Part shown: in pieces, positions 60,625 through 64,000 of the stretch
How the letters are laid out: every line of letters begins with the position of its first letter
Numbering within the stretch: the first letter of the stretch is position 1
Source of the DNA: Trichoplax adhaerens
Lineage: Eukaryota > Placozoa > Uniplacotomia > Trichoplacea > Trichoplacidae
Length of the DNA stretch: 64,000 bases
Assembly: GCF_000150275.1 (NCBI RefSeq)
Contig: NW_002060946.1
Location: 2,623,454-2,687,453, forward strand
Direction of reading: 5' to 3'
Made by a program: the position numbers and the translations under genes
Notes under the pieces: model-generated
Seen by the model: the letters and a program-made list of their open reading frames with translations, nothing else
Told to the model about the DNA's origin: nothing
Database searches by the model: none

Positions 60625-62204
60625 TTATGAACATTCCTTTTGTATTGCTTCAACCATTTTGATAATATCCTTAAAATGATTATAGATGTGAGTTGTAAAT
60701 CGGCACCATAGTTGATTCTGTAAAGCAAAGATGTATACATCGACTTTATGCTCTACAAATAATACTTTACGTAGATGCAAGGAACCCTCTTTATTCTTTT
60801 CATATTTGCTTTGGCATTCCGGTATTTTAAATATGGTTAGAAATGGCGATCTTAAATCTTCTGGTATGCCCAGTAGCTCTGTACCTTTAATCTCTTTCAG
60901 AATATATTGCACAGCTTTGTCTCGAAGGCTTATATTATATTCTGTTATTCGTGCCTAAGAAAAGAAAACCATACTTGTAGTTCAGTTAATTTATCTCGGT
61001 GATAGTTCAATTACTGGGTATAATTAAAACAACATCTATATATTCTGAACACATCCTATTATACTACACGCATAAAGCAATATTATTGCATAAGATGTAA
61101 AAGTGATCCTTGTGCTCACTCACCATACCCCCAATTTGATCGATATAGTCAACAGCGGCTCCAGCGATAATAAAAGGAGAATAGTCTCTAGTCGCTTGTT
61201 TAAAAAATTCCAATTGAAATCCCTTTAGATAGTTGTGAGACACGATCAAGGGTCTTACTTGATCATGCAATTCAGGATGGACCCAAAATATTGCACAACC
61301 ACGCGGTGTAAATCCCCATTTATGCATATTACCTATGCGCGATGTAAACATACGACAATCAAATTGTCATTAAAGGATGAGAAAATCTTACGCAAACTTA
61401 CATGCAGTTAAATAACACTTCTTGCTACAAATAGTAATTTTATTTACTGGATGATGTAAAAGCAACTGACATGGCTGATAAGTTTCTCAGTGGAGTACAG
61501 GATATTGCATAAGAATCACCTGAGTAAAAATCTGGCTGTAAATCATCCAAGTTCAGAGGTACTTGGCCGGGTGCATGGGCTCCATCGATGATAGACTTTA
61601 CGTTTCTGGTTCTACATAATTTAATTAATTCTTCGATAGGCATTTTTACAGCCGTGGGGCTTGTAATATGATCTATTATAGCAACTTTAATAGCTGGCGT
61701 ATCGTTTAACATTTCCTGATATTTATCAATAATGTCCTGCTTGCTTATCAGTGGGAATGTAAAATTAATGCAATAAAGTTTCGCTCCTGTCAATTTGGCA
61801 AAATGAGCAGCAGAAAATCTTAATGATTCATGGGTTAAGTTAGTAATTAAAATTCCATCAGATTGTTGTAGGTTTAAGGATTGTAAGGCAATAGTGCCGT
61901 TGCTTGTTGCATTAGGTATGAAAGTTAGATTACTTGGTGATGATCCTACAAAACCGGCTACTTTGGCTACCGCTGTTTGCCATGTCTGAAGAACTAAATA
62001 TTCGAAAAATTCATCAGGATTCGATTCTATTCGTTCTAAAACTTGCAGCCGTCTAGCAAAGAGAGGTCGAGGAACTCCACCAAACGCTCCATGATTTAAA
62101 AAAGTCATTTTTGGATCATACATGAAATCACAATCTCGAATCTCTTTCCCAAATTGTTTCTCATTTCCATCTTCATGAGTAAATGGCTTGTACATGTCCA
62201 TATT
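60625..62204 (-). CDS. PLP-dependent class V aminotransferase-like protein (isopenicillin-N-epimerase / Egt2-like)
   Basis: Three exons form the PLP fold: 61520-62204, 61124-61332 and 60625-60954 (stop 60625-60627). Phases join. From Met 62201 the protein is 406 residues. Landmarks: KMTFLNHGAFGGVPRPL near the start, NPDEFFEYLV, TFIPNATSNGTIALQSL, VAIIDHITSPTAVKMPIEEL, SIIDGAHAPGQVPLNLDDLQ (PLP aspartate and alanine-histidine segment), then DFYSG joined across the intron to NMHKWGFTPRGCAIFWV, where Lys of HKW is the expected PLP lysine. This family includes bacterial isopenicillin-N epimerases, fungal hercynylcysteine sulfoxide lyase Egt2 (ergothioneine synthesis) and uncharacterised metazoan proteins. 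Substrate is unproven. The first of these exons opens with TAG|AAT before the ATG, in phase with a further coding exon upstream (62279-62407), so the true start is probably upstream. Confidence 0.9.
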
Positions 62205-62278
62205 CTATCACAATTGGAAATTATAGACCCCGAAACAGCCGCCTAACAACGTTGATATAGCAGATATCACCGACTTAC

Positions 62279-62407
62279 CGAGTGACACTCCCATATTTCT
62301 TGATCGAAAACTTTACTAAAAGTGGATGTGTCCATCCATCTGTCTATGTCACTGTAACCTAAGTTACCTAACAACAGCTGGCTCGGTTCGGTTGCGGCTC
62401 TTGATTC
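62279..62407 (-). CDS. Coding exon upstream of, and in phase with, the aminotransferase
   Basis: On the minus strand GGCAG|GAATCAAG opens a 43-codon frame (ESRAATEPSQLLLGNLGYSD then IDRWMDTSTFSKVFDQEIWE, ending CHS) that closes at TCG|GTAAGT. It is exactly 129 bases. The next minus-strand acceptor (GATAG|AATATG at 62204) follows after a 74-bp intron, typical for this genome, and both borders are phase 0. This makes an N-terminal extension of the aminotransferase likely. The amino-acid composition looks protein-like, but I do not know the domain. If it is not coding it would be a 5' UTR exon. Confidence 0.55.
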
Positions 62408-62820
62408 CTGCCAAGGTATGAGAATTTTTATTCATCTTTAGCATGAATTACTTACTCAAAAATAAATCGTATAAGTCTCTCATTTATCAGTAATCGCTGA
62501 CAATATGACTTTGAAAAGGAAAGGAAAAATAGTTGTTATATTTGTACAATATGTTATCTGGTAGTTACTACAGTGTATAATAAATAATAAATAAATATAC
62601 AGTAGTCTTACGGAGTATTAGTGACTCAAACAGTTTCAGCACATGACGTGAAGATGTAGCGAATGGATAGCTCTGATATGCTCCTACGTATTATTTTAAG
62701 CCCTATCTCCTATTCTTACTTTACTGCATATAATTAGCAGCATTGTGTAGTATACTGAAACAGTAGAATATAGAAGTACAGTACACACAGGGTTAATATT
62801 TAAACTATCCGTAAACGGTG

Positions 62821-63673
62821 CTACGAGATATCTTCAATCAACGTTCGAGTAACCGTTGATCTGAAAGTGCATAAAATATTTCGGATATTATTCATTACCT
62901 GCACGTCAGATATTAAATCGATTTCTTGTAGTATTAGCAGCATCAGTAATAGCTTGCAGCAACGTTTGTGTTCGTTGAGGAAATCATAGAAGGAGCAAAA
63001 GCAGGTTGGCATCAAATGCAAATTTGGTAATAAAATCTTTTGTTATCATTATTTGTTATCGTCGCCAGTGTTTATACAGTGTATTGAGCCACGGATCGTA
63101 TGGCAGAGTGTCAAAACAAGTGCTGAAGGTTAAGCGAAAAAAAATTTAGAACTTGAGAAAGACGATCCTTTTGATAAATGCACTTCATCACTGATGAACT
63201 AGTCGGGTCATCATCAACTGAGAATTTGATATTTTGTTCTAAATGTAACCACAGGTATTTTGATAGCTCAACTTGTGCATATTCACAATTATGAGGTCTT
63301 ACAGTAATCAATTAATTAATTTAATACAATTTATAGTTAGACTATAAGCTACATTGCCCATACGGTAGGCGTCTTTCTAAGAGCAGAATAACTGCCTGTT
63401 GGGTATATTCGACTGAATTTTACTTTCCTATGTACAGTACTGTATGTAACTCAGAAGAACTTGTGGGAAACTACCGATAACGTATGATGAGCATTTTGAT
63501 GTTAAATTCGCAAATGTGATTGCTGTTATTGTGTCTGTACAAGCGATCACTAAATTTACTAGAGAAAGCAAAATTGTAAATTGTATCTTTGATTGATGGA
63601 GCTCGTGCATTTGGTCAGACTGAACTACATCTTGACGAACTCGTGATATATCTTTCCGACCACTTTGATTCAC
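62821..63673 (-). CDS. Possible further 5' exons of the same gene (unresolved)
   Basis: Minus-strand open pieces precede the 62279-62407 exon. One ends at GACGTGCAG|GTAATG (donor after 62899) in phase 0 and reads FYDFLNEHKRCCKLLLMLLI, LQEIDLISDVQ; its phase fits the acceptor at 62407. Others are RPHNCEYAQVELSKYLWLHL with SVDDDPTSSSVMKCIYQKDR (63111-63311), and SGRKDISRVRQDVVQSDQMH with IQFTILLSLVNLVIACTDTI (63428-63673). I could not fix their acceptors or match them to a family, so some may be chance frames. Confidence 0.3.
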
Positions 63674-64000
63674 TGGTCATTTTTTATTTATCCTTTGCAC
63701 AGCCGCAGCTTGCTAGGTAATGACTTAATATAGTAGTTATAAGCCATTGTGCTACAGTATGTTAATTTAAAACAGGAGTTAATAATCTCTGATAAGATGG
63801 AATGAATAAACTACAGTAAAATTTCTGGATACAGTATACGGATATTCGTAGATATGTGTTACAAATTCCCTACTTTTGGTACGAAGAGCTAATTATAGTA
63901 AATAATTAATATACGACAGGGATCACTTTCATGCTTGCAGTATACTGGCACTGAAAGGTTATACAGATTGCAGACTAATCCCTGGTATAGTAAAATTAGA
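63674..64000. other. Right end of the window
   Basis: AT-rich with a few GTACAGTA-like pieces and no supported exon. Confidence 0.5.

Noticed and set aside
1-64000. CRISPR arrays, bacterial operons, phage or retroviral genes
   Set aside because: The arrays found have long units without spacers, genes have spliceosomal introns, and no reverse transcriptase, integrase or capsid motif was recognised.

Overview
The window is eukaryotic and AT-rich. Its genes are split by many short introns with GT..AG borders. I rebuilt gene models by hand from splice sites, reading phase and remembered family sequences. The gene set (PRPF18, THOC7, UBE2H, KLHDC10, TPRA1, RD3, FKBP11, SAMTOR) is metazoan. Its vertebrate-like conservation, short introns, low GC and roughly one gene per 5-6 kb fit an early-branching animal, most likely a placozoan (Trichoplax/Hoilungia type). 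That assignment is an inference. There is no sign of prokaryotic or organellar DNA.

Layout, left to right: the 3' end of PRPF18 (+, 145-611); a secreted or membrane endonuclease/exonuclease/phosphatase-fold protein with an unusual insert (+, 4080-7214); THOC7 (-, 7825-10595); a gap rich in the pentamer-type motif GTACTGTACAGTAC; UBE2H (+, 13478-18234); KLHDC10 (-, 20188 to at least 23200); a 7 kb gap with two tandem arrays (111-bp units at 25.85-26.53 kb, 99/84-bp units at 27.26-28.28 kb) and a decayed stretch; TPRA1, a seven-transmembrane protein (+, 30215-33380); a small unrecognised GPI-anchored-type secreted protein (-, 35364-37974) with a 238-bp tandem array just upstream; an 11.7 kb gene desert (38.0-49.7 kb) built partly of decayed repeats; an intronless RD3-family gene (-, 49736-50386); a second gap; FKBP11 (+, 54686-56410); SAMTOR/BMT2 (-, 57205-58726); a 188-bp tandem array; and a PLP-dependent class V aminotransferase-like gene (-, from 60625) that appears to extend upstream through at least one extra coding exon.

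The genes do not form a pathway. They are mostly unrelated housekeeping functions: splicing, mRNA export, ubiquitin conjugation and adaptor, ER folding, and S-adenosylmethionine sensing for mTORC1. Gene pairs are a mix of convergent (EEP/THOC7, FKBP11/SAMTOR) and divergent (THOC7/UBE2H, KLHDC10/TPRA1). I found no rRNA, tRNA, CRISPR or intact transposon. The most unusual items are the EEP protein with a two-helix membrane insert inside its catalytic fold and altered active-site motifs, an RD3 homologue in a probable placozoan, the N-terminally extended aminotransferase, and the orphan GPI-type protein.
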